DNA of 37,517 nt. Origin: Clostridium sp. MCC353. GTDB lineage: Bacteria; Bacillota; Clostridia; Lachnospirales; Lachnospiraceae. Shown piece by piece: positions 14,584 through 22,866 of the stretch; positions within the stretch are counted from its first letter, which is position 1, and every line of letters starts with the position of its first letter. Below the pieces are notes generated by a model. It did no database searches, had not been told where the DNA came from, and worked only from the letters and a program-made list of their open reading frames with translations. The position numbers and the translations under genes were made by a program. Location of the stretch: positions 1 through 37,517 of the forward strand of contig NZ_WQPN01000043.1 of the NCBI RefSeq assembly GCF_018785315.1, in the 5' to 3' direction.

Positions 14584-16148
14584 ACATTCCCCTCCTTTTC
14601 CAGTTCTTCCATTATGGCTAACGCCAGCTCCGCCGCCTGGGCGTTGGATTCCATCACCAGAATTCCCTGCTGTTTAAGAATCCGCTTCTGTTCTTCATAA
14701 TCCTGAAAATCCTCATAACTTCCGCAGATGGACGCCACGAAGATAATATGGCGGTTCTGCTCTTTCAATATTTCCTGAGCCTTAGCCACCTCTTCCGCCA
14801 GCACCCGGGCCGGGTTCTCATGGGACCCGTATCCGGTCTCCACATCGGCTAAAATAACCGCGGTTTCCGGATCGGCCGCCTCCTGAAGCAGCCGTTCTTC
14901 CCTCAGGGACGGTTCGATCATCGGATGTGGTTTGCCCACAGTGAATTCATCGTCTCCCAAATCCAGAACCGTGTGTTCCTTCGATGCCTGGAGACCGTCA
15001 ATCCGCTCTTCATCCGTCACAGCGATATTGGAATACACCTTTTTTGTGTGGCTGCGGATTAAAAGCATGGTCTCATAGGCCAGAGTGCCTCCGCAGTACA
15101 GTCCACGGATGTATTTCTGTCCGGGCTGTAAAAGTGTTCTCTGAGCCATGGCTTCCGATACCATTTCCGCCGGGATTTCATGTCTGCGGCTGTCGCCGGT
15201 TCCTGCCAGCTCAACTGCCAGGCGGGCGGTCTCATCCAGGGCCGCCGCCGTTTTCCAGGGCAGGGACGGATCATCGTTTCCTTCATTTCCCATAAAGCAG
15301 GCCACCACAGGCTTTTTCTTCCCCCTCAGGTAAGCCGCGATTTTCTCCAATACAGAAGGGGACGGCGGCTTGGATACGATCACGATCACATCCGTACTGT
15401 GGTCATTTTCCAGAAGTTCCAGACAGGACAGCATCATCCTGCCCCCAATGGCTTCCTTCACATCCCGTCCGCCAGTGCCGAAGGCCTGGGAAATGCCTCC
15501 GCCCCGGTTGCTGATCTGGCACATGACTTCCTGAAGCCCGGTGCCCGATGCGGCGGCCAGGCCGATATTCCCCCGTTTCACCTGGTTGGAGAAGCCCAGA
15601 CCCACGCCGTTGATCACAGCGGTGCCGCAGTCCGGCCCCATCATGAGAAGCCCCCGTTCAAGGGCCAGATCTTTTAGTTTCCGTTCCTCCTCCAGAGACA
15701 CGTTGTCGCTGAAAAGAAGGACATGGCGGTCGGCCATCAAAAGTTTCTTCACCTCTCTGGCCGCAAACTGGCCGGGCAGGGAAACCACTGCCATAGAGGC
15801 GTTGGGATACTGGCTGACCGCTTCTTCCACGGTTTTTACCACATCCTGGCTCTCCTTTTTCATGTGGGCGGCTTTGGTGTTTAGCTCCTCTTCCGCCATC
15901 AAAAGGACCTTGTTTATCTCTTCTTCCGATTCCCCCCGTATGGCAAAGACCAGATCGTTGGCTCCGGCCTCCCGGCCCTCATCCGTCAGCAGGCCGGAAG
16001 CTTCCATTAAATCCTTATTCATATCCGTGGCCATCATTACGGCCACATGTTTTGCCGAACCCAGATGTCTGCCGATCTTGCTGGTCAGCAGCATCAGGGT
16101 GGCCGAATCGTAGTATTGGTTGGTTTTTATTACATTTTTCACTATCAT
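14580..16148 (-). CDS. AllF/FdrA-like acyl-CoA-synthetase-fold subunit of a carbamoyltransferase
   Basis: A 522-residue protein of the FdrA family, a relative of succinyl-CoA synthetase alpha subunits. In E. coli the family member AllF (FdrA) is one of three proteins needed for oxamate carbamoyltransferase. Motifs seen are GPDCGT (171-176), GNIGLAAASGTGLQE (about 193-207), GTGGRD (224-229) and DVIVIVSKPPSP. The second flavodoxin-like half holds KPHPMIEPSLREERL. The ATG at 16148 follows AGGAGG at a slightly long spacing. It lies 15 bases after an AllG gene and overlaps the 58-residue gene by 4 bp. It is clearly diverged from the AllF half of the fusion at 23827-26826. Confidence 0.88.
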   Translation of the reverse strand: MIVKNVIKTNQYYDSATLMLLTSKIGRHLGSAKHVAVMMATDMNKDLMEASGLLTDEGREAGANDLVFAIRGESEEEINKVLLMAEEELNTKAAHMKKESQDVVKTVEEAVSQYPNASMAVVSLPGQFAAREVKKLLMADRHVLLFSDNVSLEEERKLKDLALERGLLMMGPDCGTAVINGVGLGFSNQVKRGNIGLAAASGTGLQEVMCQISNRGGGISQAFGTGGRDVKEAIGGRMMLSCLELLENDHSTDVIVIVSKPPSPSVLEKIAAYLRGKKKPVVACFMGNEGNDDPSLPWKTAAALDETARLAVELAGTGDSRRHEIPAEMVSEAMAQRTLLQPGQKYIRGLYCGGTLAYETMLLIRSHTKKVYSNIAVTDEERIDGLQASKEHTVLDLGDDEFTVGKPHPMIEPSLREERLLQEAADPETAVILADVETGYGSHENPARVLAEEVAKAQEILKEQNRHIIFVASICGSYEDFQDYEEQKRILKQQGILVMESNAQAAELALAIMEELEKEGNV

Positions 16149-16163
16149 CTGCCTGTATTCCTC

Positions 16164-17399
16164 CTATATCCCCAGTTTATCCGCCAGCGCAAGCAGGGCC
16201 TGTTCAAATGGCTCAACCGGCAGCACGGACATGCCTGCGCCTACCATTCCCACTCCGGCCCGGTTGGACGCAATGGCCGTATTGAGCACCGGGGTGATCC
16301 TGGTTTCGACCACTTTCATGCAGTCGATCCCGCAGGGAACCCCTCTAAAATCATTGATCGGTATCTGATACCTGGGGTGCTCCGCCAATGTGATCCGGTA
16401 CATGGAATCCGTGGTATCAATGGCCGTCTGCACGCTGTCGGCTCCCAAAAACCGGACAATGGCCGGAGCCGCCACCATGGCGCAGCCGCCGAAGCCTCCC
16501 ACTTCCATGATCGCGCTGTCTCCGATATCCGGATTGGCGTCCTCTTTTGTATATCCCGGAAAATACAGCCCGTCCACCACAGGAGACGGAGCCGTAAACC
16601 ACTGCCCGGGCAGGCCGCTGATGCGGATTCCTATCTCCACCCCATTTCTGGCAATGGCGGTGACTAAGGTGGAACCTTCTACTCCGTCCGCGGCGTCGGC
16701 AGCCAGCTTATTGGCCGCCATGGCCAGATTGAGAAAGAACTGGTCATTTCCCACGCCGATAAACCGTAAAATATCTTCCGCATCATTTCCCGCCGTCCTG
16801 GCAATATGGGGGCACAGCAGTTTTAAGATCAGGGCCGTGGTCGCATGGTTTCTCATGTGGAGCTCATCTCCCATGGAAAGCCCCTGGGCCATAACCGGCC
16901 CCAGATCGATGCCGCCCAGTTCCCGGATTATTTTTGAGAATACGGGGGCCGCCACTTTTGCCATCCATTTCAGGCGCTTCAGCGTTTTCTCCGTATATTC
17001 TCCGAACCTGAGGCCCACGCCGCTTCCTTCGCTGATGTTGGCGTAACTTCTCCGGCCCGTATTCCGGTCTTCCACCACCCATAGGGGCATGGACCAGGTG
17101 GTGATTCCCGTCATGGGACCCACCGCGCCGAATTCGTGGCAGGTCTTGTATACAACGCTGCCATCCACCGCCCTCACTTTCGCCTCTTCAATGTCCCGGG
17201 CAATGCCTTCGTTCATGAGGGCGCAGTATACAGCCCCCTTCATCGGCTCGCACATCTGTTCAAATTCAATGGGCGGCCCTGAATGAAGGATAAAATTCTT
17301 TTCTATTCCATTTAAAACCTCATAAGCTGGTTTCACATCTATTAAAACCGGTTCGGAAGAAATCAGTCTTCCGACGGCTGTTTCATTCGCTTTTAACAT
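16164..17399 (-). CDS. AllG/YlbE-like DUF1116 protein (freestanding copy A)
   Basis: A 411-residue DUF1116 protein; the E. coli relative AllG (YlbE) is a component of oxamate carbamoyltransferase. Conserved blocks run LHSGPPIEFEQMCEPMKGAV near the start, TCHEFGAVGPMTGITTWSMP, GLSMGDELHMRN, NDQFFLNLAMAANKLAADA, then GIRISGLPGQWFTAPSPVVD and DIGDSAIMEVGGFGG. The ATG at 17399 has AGGAGG five bases upstream; the longer frame to 17426 lacks one. It lies between the Nramp-like and AllF genes in a tightly packed run. It is closer to the copy at 21166-22416 than to the AllG half of the fusion. Confidence 0.88.
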   Translation of the reverse strand: MLKANETAVGRLISSEPVLIDVKPAYEVLNGIEKNFILHSGPPIEFEQMCEPMKGAVYCALMNEGIARDIEEAKVRAVDGSVVYKTCHEFGAVGPMTGITTWSMPLWVVEDRNTGRRSYANISEGSGVGLRFGEYTEKTLKRLKWMAKVAAPVFSKIIRELGGIDLGPVMAQGLSMGDELHMRNHATTALILKLLCPHIARTAGNDAEDILRFIGVGNDQFFLNLAMAANKLAADAADGVEGSTLVTAIARNGVEIGIRISGLPGQWFTAPSPVVDGLYFPGYTKEDANPDIGDSAIMEVGGFGGCAMVAAPAIVRFLGADSVQTAIDTTDSMYRITLAEHPRYQIPINDFRGVPCGIDCMKVVETRITPVLNTAIASNRAGVGMVGAGMSVLPVEPFEQALLALADKLGI

Positions 17400-17428
17400 A
17401 ACGCCTCCTGTTCCAACAAAGTTCATGC

Positions 17429-18652
17429 CTACAGAAACTTGGAAACAACTCCGTAAATTCCCCAGATTCCAAGCCCCAGCGTTACCAGAACGGCGATGAT
17501 TCCCCAGATATTTCTGGGCGTTGAGTTGGTATATTTGCCCATGATCTTTTTATTGTTGGTCACCAGCATCAGAAGAATGGCGATGAACGGAAGGGAAAAG
17601 CCGCTGGTGGCCTGGGCCAGCACGATGATCTGGGCCGGTTTCGTATTGATCATGGCTAAAACGGTGCCGAAAATAACTACAATGGCTCCTGCCGCTTTCG
17701 CTTTCACATTGTCGCTGCCGCCTTCCCAGTGGAACAGCCTGCTGAAAATGGATTTGATGGTAAACGGAACGGCAATGGCCGAAGAAAGACCTGCTGCAAA
17801 TAAGCCGATATTGCCGCAGATGCGGGCCCAGCTTCCTAAAACAGGCTCAAGCTGCTTTGAGAATACCAGCGGGCTGTTCACTTCAGTTCCCGTGCCGTAT
17901 AACACGGCCGCACTGGTGATGATGATGGACATGGTGATCACAACGCCGATGATGACATTGACATTGATATCAAAACGGGCGTCGGGAAGGTCTTCAATCT
18001 TGTCGTATTTTCCTTCGCAGGTAATGGAATGCAGAATCAGGTTGATTCCCACCAAAGTGGTGCCGATCAGCGCCAGGCTGCTCACAATGCTTCCCTGGGG
18101 CAGAGCAGGCACAATGCCTTTTAAGATTCCGGTCAGGCTTGGCCGCACCGTAATCATGGTGATGAAGAAGATAATTCCCATCAGGCTGACAAAGATCTGC
18201 ATGATCTTTTCCAGCAGTTTATAGGAACCCAGAACCGCGGTAAACATGGCCAGAGCGCCTACGATCAGAGCCGCCAGCCACTGGGGCATTCCGAAGATGT
18301 CTCCAAGACCGGACGAAGCGCCGATTTCATTTCCCGCCTGGAACGCAAAGCAGACCGCCGCCACCGCGATGAACACCACGGCCTGAATCAGCATTTTCCA
18401 TCCCTTTTTCTCAGGGAACATGGCGATGGACGCATCGATTACGTTCATCTTGGATGCAATCACCGTCCGGGCCGCCATCTCCATCAGTATGATCAGGGAA
18501 ATTCCCGAAAATACCACGGTCCACAGCAGATCGTATCCGAAATTCACCCCTGCCATGGTCGCGGTGGTGATGGTTCCAGGCCCGATAAAAGCGCTGGTAA
18601 TAATGGCCGCTGGCCCCATATTTTTAAGTTTCTGTCCCAATGTACTCTTCAT
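17429..18652 (-). CDS. Nramp-related membrane transporter lacking the metal-site motifs
   Basis: A 407-residue polytopic protein of the Nramp (SLC11) superfamily with about 11 membrane segments. Helix 1 should carry DPGN, where Asp and Asn bind the metal. Here it is AFIGPGTITTATMAG with GPGT at 24-27. Helix 6 should carry GAxxMPH; here it is IGTTLVGINLILHS (196-209), so the methionine and histidine are gone. MEMAARTV in helix 2 and the overall spacing still support the family. The substrate is therefore unlikely to be Mn2+ or Fe2+ by the canonical site. The start at 18652 has AGGAGG. It lies in an operon with AllG and AllF genes, suggesting transport of an organic substrate or another ion. 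Confidence 0.82.
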   Translation of the reverse strand: MKSTLGQKLKNMGPAAIITSAFIGPGTITTATMAGVNFGYDLLWTVVFSGISLIILMEMAARTVIASKMNVIDASIAMFPEKKGWKMLIQAVVFIAVAAVCFAFQAGNEIGASSGLGDIFGMPQWLAALIVGALAMFTAVLGSYKLLEKIMQIFVSLMGIIFFITMITVRPSLTGILKGIVPALPQGSIVSSLALIGTTLVGINLILHSITCEGKYDKIEDLPDARFDINVNVIIGVVITMSIIITSAAVLYGTGTEVNSPLVFSKQLEPVLGSWARICGNIGLFAAGLSSAIAVPFTIKSIFSRLFHWEGGSDNVKAKAAGAIVVIFGTVLAMINTKPAQIIVLAQATSGFSLPFIAILLMLVTNNKKIMGKYTNSTPRNIWGIIAVLVTLGLGIWGIYGVVSKFL

Positions 18653-18720
18653 ATCCTTCCTCCTGTTCATCAATCATAATATAGTTTTCTAAAATTTCCG
18701 CTGGCCGCCGGTTATCAATC

Positions 18721-18750
18721 GTAACAGTTAAGACCTATCTGAACTGTTAC
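18721..18750. repeat. Short GTAACAGTT palindrome overlapping the AllH 3' end
   Basis: A 30-bp palindrome, GTAACAGTTAAGA-CCTA-TCTGAACTGTTAC with one mismatch, belongs to the dispersed family also found at 22568, 22681, 33235, 34447, 34595 and 36091. It contains the last seven codons and stop of the DUF2877 gene. Confidence 0.9.
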
Positions 18751-19567
18751 GACCAATCACCTGCCGTTCACCCCTCAAATACCCGGCCGCCAGAACCAGC
18801 CCTTCCAGTATATCCGCCCCCGAAGTATGGCCGAGCTGCAAAAGCTTTAAAGCCGCCCGGTTTTCCTCCTCATTCGTAAAGCCCTGAATGGTGTGAATCA
18901 CCGCATCCGAACCGTATCCGCCGCAGGCCCTTAACAGGTAGGATTTACTGATATCGTTGGTTTTGTGTATCCCGGCCAGAACCGCCTGAGACGCCAATTG
19001 GAATCCGGCGGGATCGAAACATTTTAAAACCGCTAAAATCCCCGACAAAAGATCATCTCCCGAAGGGGTGAGGCCTGGCCCCAGGCCGATTAACAGTCCG
19101 GCTGCTTCTTTTAACTTTTGTGGATGTTTCCCTTTTAAAGCTTCAAAAAAGCTTTCAGCTCCTTTTATCAGACGGTTGTGGATTTCCAGGGCCATGTCCG
19201 AAGGAACCTGCTGCTCTCTCCGTTTCTCATTGATCAGCTTCTGATACTGTTTTAGATGAAATCTCCTGTTTTCAAGCTCAGGCAGGGCCGTATCCAGATA
19301 CAGACAGCCCTCTGCCACGGGAATGTGAATTTCCCCGATGCGGATCATTTTTCCATCCCCAAAAACTTCCATCCCGGCTTTTATCGGTCCGGTGTCCAGA
19401 TCTTCCGTATAAAATGATCCCGGCGGGACGATATCCCGAAACGAATGGATCACCAGAAACGGCCGGTTCTCCCCTAAATCAATGTTGAAGCTGTGTTCAA
19501 ACACGCTGTGAACTCTCCCCTGCCAGTTTCCCGGCGGCAGAGGCAGCCCGATTTTACTGCATGCCAA
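18728..19567 (-). CDS. AllH/YlbF-like DUF2877 protein
   Basis: A 279-residue DUF2877 protein; E. coli AllH (YlbF) is the third component of oxamate carbamoyltransferase. The family blocks GLGPGLTPSGDD (161-172) and GHTSGAD (246-252) are intact. It begins with TTG at 19567 after a GGGGGTGG purine run. The final seven residues, RNSSDRS, are encoded by a dispersed palindrome at 18721-18750, so the natural C-terminus has probably been replaced or extended by a repeat insertion. It starts 12 bases after the LctP stop. It is the only AllH in the window although there are two AllF and three AllG units, so it may serve both sets. Confidence 0.85.
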   Translation of the reverse strand: MACSKIGLPLPPGNWQGRVHSVFEHSFNIDLGENRPFLVIHSFRDIVPPGSFYTEDLDTGPIKAGMEVFGDGKMIRIGEIHIPVAEGCLYLDTALPELENRRFHLKQYQKLINEKRREQQVPSDMALEIHNRLIKGAESFFEALKGKHPQKLKEAAGLLIGLGPGLTPSGDDLLSGILAVLKCFDPAGFQLASQAVLAGIHKTNDISKSYLLRACGGYGSDAVIHTIQGFTNEEENRAALKLLQLGHTSGADILEGLVLAAGYLRGERQVIGRNSSDRS

Positions 19568-19579
19568 GTATCCACCCCC

Positions 19580-21169
19580 TTATGTTCCGGCCCCTAAGGA
19601 CAGGATCAATGTTATCATTCCCACAACCAGAACCTCCGTCAAAGCCAGAGGCAGCATTTTCTTCAAAACCCAGCCTTCCTTTCCGCGGCATCCCGCCGTG
19701 GCAGTTCCCAAAAGGATGGTGGAAGGCCCCACAACCGTTCCGATTGCCCCTCCCGCCGTCTGGGCCGAAAGAATGATCCAGCTCTCTATATGAAGGGCCG
19801 AAGCCATAGCCGCCTGAAATCCTCCCAGCAGTATGTTGGAGGACGTATTGGAGGACGTGACAAATGCCCCCAGTATCCCGATAAACGGCGCCGCCAGCCC
19901 ATAGAACCGTCCGGCCGCAGCCGTCACTCCCCGGGCAATGATCTCCATCAGCCCGCTTCCCCTTAACACCTGGGCCATCATCACCAGGAGCAGGATTCCG
20001 AGGGAAGCCGGAACCGTCTTTTTCAGGGTGCCTTTCAGAACGGCAGAGCCGTCATTCCTCATTAACAGCCCTTTTTTCTGAAAAATGATCCAGGTAACGC
20101 ACACCACCAAAAACAGGATAAATCCGGCGTGGGTCAAAATATGTAAAGGCCCGTAATTCTCAGTGGCCGGACTGGCAAACCCTCTGCCTGTCACAGTTTC
20201 CCGAAACGCCAGCTGAATCACCGCATTTCCCAGCCGCCGGTTCACCGGCCCCACCATGAGAATGATTACGGAAAAGCATACCAGCAGGAGAAAGGGCATA
20301 ACCGCCAGCCCCGCCGGAACCTTCCCTTCTTTATCCTCCGCATTTCCTCTGGTTTCCTTCAATAATTCAGACTTCATTTCCCACGGCTTTCTGTAAAATC
20401 CGGCTTTTAAAAACAATACCGCCGCACCCAGCGCCGCCGTGGTGGGGAGAAATGCGGCGATTGTGGTGTTGACCGTCCCAGCCGCCATCTGTCCCCCGCC
20501 ATGGATCAGGCTGATGACCATGAGGAACGGAAACATATGGGCTATGGCCCGCTTTCCGCCGTAAAGCGCGCTGATCAGCAGTCCGCCCGCCAGATCAGCC
20601 GCCCATAAAAACAGGCATGTCATAAAAAATGCCGCACCCATATCCGTTAAGCCGGACTGGGTGACTAAGGCATCCCAGGCCAGGGCGAAGGTGCCGAAAG
20701 TATTGGCCCAGGCATGTCCCATTAAAGTGACAACCACCGCCCATCCCGGCTTCACCCCTACGGCGATGAGAAGGGGAGCGCAGACGGCCACCGGAACTCC
20801 AAACCCGGTAATTCCCTGGAGGAAACTGGAAAACAGCCATCCAAAGAGCAGAATCAGAAAAAGCTGGTCTTTAGAATTGTCAACCGCCAATTTCTTAATG
20901 GTTTCAAATGCCCCCGTCCGGTCCAGAATCTCATACAGCACAATGGCGGGCCATATCACAATCAGGATGGAAACCGCGTTCCAGCCCCCTTTTGCCAGAT
21001 TGATCCCCAGATTGAAAACCGTGTCCTTTCCGACCGCAGCGGCCGCTAACCCTGAAGCGGTAAGCCCCAGAAACGCCGCCTTCTCCGTCTTCATCTGAAA
21101 CAGGCTCATGGCCAGAAACAACAAAACTACAGGTGAAACGGCTCCGGCCCAAAGCAGGAATCCGCTCAT
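19580..21169 (-). CDS. LctP family (L-lactate permease type) transporter
   Basis: A 529-residue membrane protein of the LctP family, which carries 2-hydroxymonocarboxylates such as lactate and glycolate. Diagnostic stretches are KGGWNAVSILIVIWPAIVLY, FLQGITGFGVPVAVCAPLLI and GHAWANTFGTFALAWDALV in the first half, and FVTSSNTSSNILLGGFQ with TAGGAIGTVVGPSTILLGTA near the end. It overlaps the upstream AllG gene by 4 bp (ATGA) and precedes AllH by 12 bases, so it belongs to the carbamoyltransferase operon. Oxamate and oxalurate resemble lactate or pyruvate, so a role in moving one of them is attractive but unproven. Confidence 0.9.
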   Translation of the reverse strand: MSGFLLWAGAVSPVVLLFLAMSLFQMKTEKAAFLGLTASGLAAAAVGKDTVFNLGINLAKGGWNAVSILIVIWPAIVLYEILDRTGAFETIKKLAVDNSKDQLFLILLFGWLFSSFLQGITGFGVPVAVCAPLLIAVGVKPGWAVVVTLMGHAWANTFGTFALAWDALVTQSGLTDMGAAFFMTCLFLWAADLAGGLLISALYGGKRAIAHMFPFLMVISLIHGGGQMAAGTVNTTIAAFLPTTAALGAAVLFLKAGFYRKPWEMKSELLKETRGNAEDKEGKVPAGLAVMPFLLLVCFSVIILMVGPVNRRLGNAVIQLAFRETVTGRGFASPATENYGPLHILTHAGFILFLVVCVTWIIFQKKGLLMRNDGSAVLKGTLKKTVPASLGILLLVMMAQVLRGSGLMEIIARGVTAAAGRFYGLAAPFIGILGAFVTSSNTSSNILLGGFQAAMASALHIESWIILSAQTAGGAIGTVVGPSTILLGTATAGCRGKEGWVLKKMLPLALTEVLVVGMITLILSLGAGT

Positions 21170-22416
21170 AAGTTTTCCTCCCTTAAAGACGCGTCAAATG
21201 CGATCAGCGCCTTTTCAAAGGCTTCATAGGGAACTCTTGAAAGGCCCGCACCGATCATGCCGTCCCCCGGCATTTTGCTCACAATCGCCGTATTGATTCC
21301 GGGCGTGACGGTGGTTTCCACCACCTTCATGATGTCGATGCCTAAAGGCAGTCCGGCAAAGTTGAGGCCGGGAATCGTGTATTTCTGGTGTTCCCCGATG
21401 CAGATATTTCTCATGGTCTTTGTAAATTCCACAGCTTCCCCCGTATCGGGGATTCCAAGCAGGCGGACGATGGCGGGAGAAGCCGCCATGGCAAATCCGC
21501 CGAATCCGTTGACCTCCATGATGGCGCTGTCTCCGATGTCCCCGTTGGCGTCTTCCTGGCTGAAACCGGAAAAATAAAGGCCGTCCACCAGGGGAGCCGG
21601 TGCGGTAAACCACTGTCCTGGCAGGCCGCTGATGCGGATTCCCACCTCCACGCCGTTTCTGGCAATGGCGGTGACTATGGTGGATTCCCGGATTCCGTCT
21701 GCGGCGTCGGCGGCGCTTTTATTGGACGCCATGGCTATATTTAGGAAAAACTGGTCATTTCTGCTGGTCAGAAACTGCATGATCCGGCTCAGTTCCGGGC
21801 CGGAACAAACCTCTGAAAGAGGGGCTGCCAGCCGGTGCAGAAGAACCATGGAGGAAGCGATATTCCTCATGTGAAGCTCATCCCCCATGGAAAGGGCCTG
21901 GGCCATCACCGCGCCCGAATCCAGTCCGCCCAGGCGGTCAACCGCTTTTTTCAGGGCCGGCGCCAGTTCCATTTCGATCCAGTGAAGGCGCTTTATGGTT
22001 CTGTCCGTACATGCGCCAAACCGGATCACATCTCCGGCTCCTTCGTTGATGGTGCTGAAAGCCAGATTCCCATTTGCCGTATTTTCAACCACAAAGAGAG
22101 GCATTGACCAGGTGGTCACTCCCGTCATAGGCCCCACCGCCCCTTTTTCGTGGCAGGTCTGGTAACGGATTTGGCCGCTTCCGGCCAGCTTCTTCGCGCT
22201 GTCCCGGTCATCTGCCAGGCCTTCGTAAATCAACGCCGCATGAACCGCCTCCTGCATGGGAGCGCACATCCGTGGATAATCGATGGGAGGCCCGGCGTGG
22301 AGTACCGTATATTTGTCAAAATCTTTTAAAACATCTTTCGCCTGACGGATGTCCACCAGACGGGGAGACGCGTTTCTCAGACGATTAAGCGCTTCCTGAT
22401 TAGCCGTCTTTATCAT
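21166..22416 (-). CDS. AllG/YlbE-like DUF1116 protein (freestanding copy B)
   Basis: A 416-residue DUF1116 protein with the full block set: LHAGPPIDYPRMCAPMQEAV, TCHEKGAVGPMTGVTTWSMP, ALSMGDELHMRN, NDQFFLNIAMASNKSAADA, GIRISGLPGQWFTAPAPLVD and DIGDSAIMEVNGFGG. It starts after GGAGG at 22416 and its stop overlaps the LctP start by 4 bp. A promoter-like pair lies at 22499-22526, so it may begin a second transcript. It has no AllF gene of its own beside it; its closest match is copy A at 16164. It may exchange with the AllG part of the fusion to change substrate range, which is inference. Confidence 0.88.
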   Translation of the reverse strand: MIKTANQEALNRLRNASPRLVDIRQAKDVLKDFDKYTVLHAGPPIDYPRMCAPMQEAVHAALIYEGLADDRDSAKKLAGSGQIRYQTCHEKGAVGPMTGVTTWSMPLFVVENTANGNLAFSTINEGAGDVIRFGACTDRTIKRLHWIEMELAPALKKAVDRLGGLDSGAVMAQALSMGDELHMRNIASSMVLLHRLAAPLSEVCSGPELSRIMQFLTSRNDQFFLNIAMASNKSAADAADGIRESTIVTAIARNGVEVGIRISGLPGQWFTAPAPLVDGLYFSGFSQEDANGDIGDSAIMEVNGFGGFAMAASPAIVRLLGIPDTGEAVEFTKTMRNICIGEHQKYTIPGLNFAGLPLGIDIMKVVETTVTPGINTAIVSKMPGDGMIGAGLSRVPYEAFEKALIAFDASLREENL

Positions 22417-22498
22417 AATTTCCTCCGTTTCTGATTTAGTTGCTAATTCTGTCTTTATTTGCCGATTCTATCTTATCTATAAGTATAGATGTATTTAG

Positions 22499-22526
22499 AT
22501 AATACGTCATTGGATGAGGCCGTCAA
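22499..22526 (-). promoter_or_regulatory. Candidate internal promoter upstream of AllG copy B
   Basis: On the minus strand TTGACG (22521-22526), a 16-bp spacer and TATTAT (22499-22504) lie about 80 bases before the start. They would allow the AllG-LctP-AllH part of the cluster to be transcribed separately from the fusion and kinase genes. Confidence 0.4.
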
Positions 22527-22560
22527 TAATTCGGTCTTTTTTTATCCCTCAAGGATAACG

Positions 22561-22848
22561 GTCCCGTGTAACAGTTCAGACAGGTCTGAACTGTTACGCA
22601 TCCAGCCCATTAAAGTCGCCTGCGGCGAGGGCCTGGATGCCTGCAATCGCTATGTTTTCGTACGGTCCGCGCAGTAAATGCGCAGACCTATCTGAACGGT
22701 TACGGTCCCGTAACAGTTCAGATAGGTCTGAACTATTACGCCTCCTGCCCAGTAAATTTGCCCGCGGCGAGGGCCTGGATGCCTTCAGCCGCTATGTTTT
22801 CGTGCAGCCTGCGCAGTAAAAGCGCAGACCTGTCTGAACTGTTACGCC
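22561..22848. repeat. Tandem pair of about 143-bp units bounded by GTAACAGTTCAGA palindromes
   Basis: Unit one (22561-22704) and unit two (22705-22848) are diverged copies of each other. Both begin GTCCCGT, carry CGGCGAGGGCCTGGATGCC and CGCTATGTTTTCG, and end CAGACC-T-TCTGAAC-GTTACG. The palindrome at 22568-22597 is perfect (14-bp arms, 2-bp centre). At the junction, 22682-22703 and 22709-22730 form a 22-bp near-perfect inverted repeat. The block fills most of the gap between the carbamate kinase and AllG copy B. No gene is seen in it. Confidence 0.9.
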
Positions 22849-22866
22849 AACTCTCCTATAATCATT

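Noticed and set aside
22561-22848. Repeat block as a CRISPR array
   Set aside because: Only two long, diverged units with palindromic borders, no regular short repeats or unique spacers, and no cas genes.
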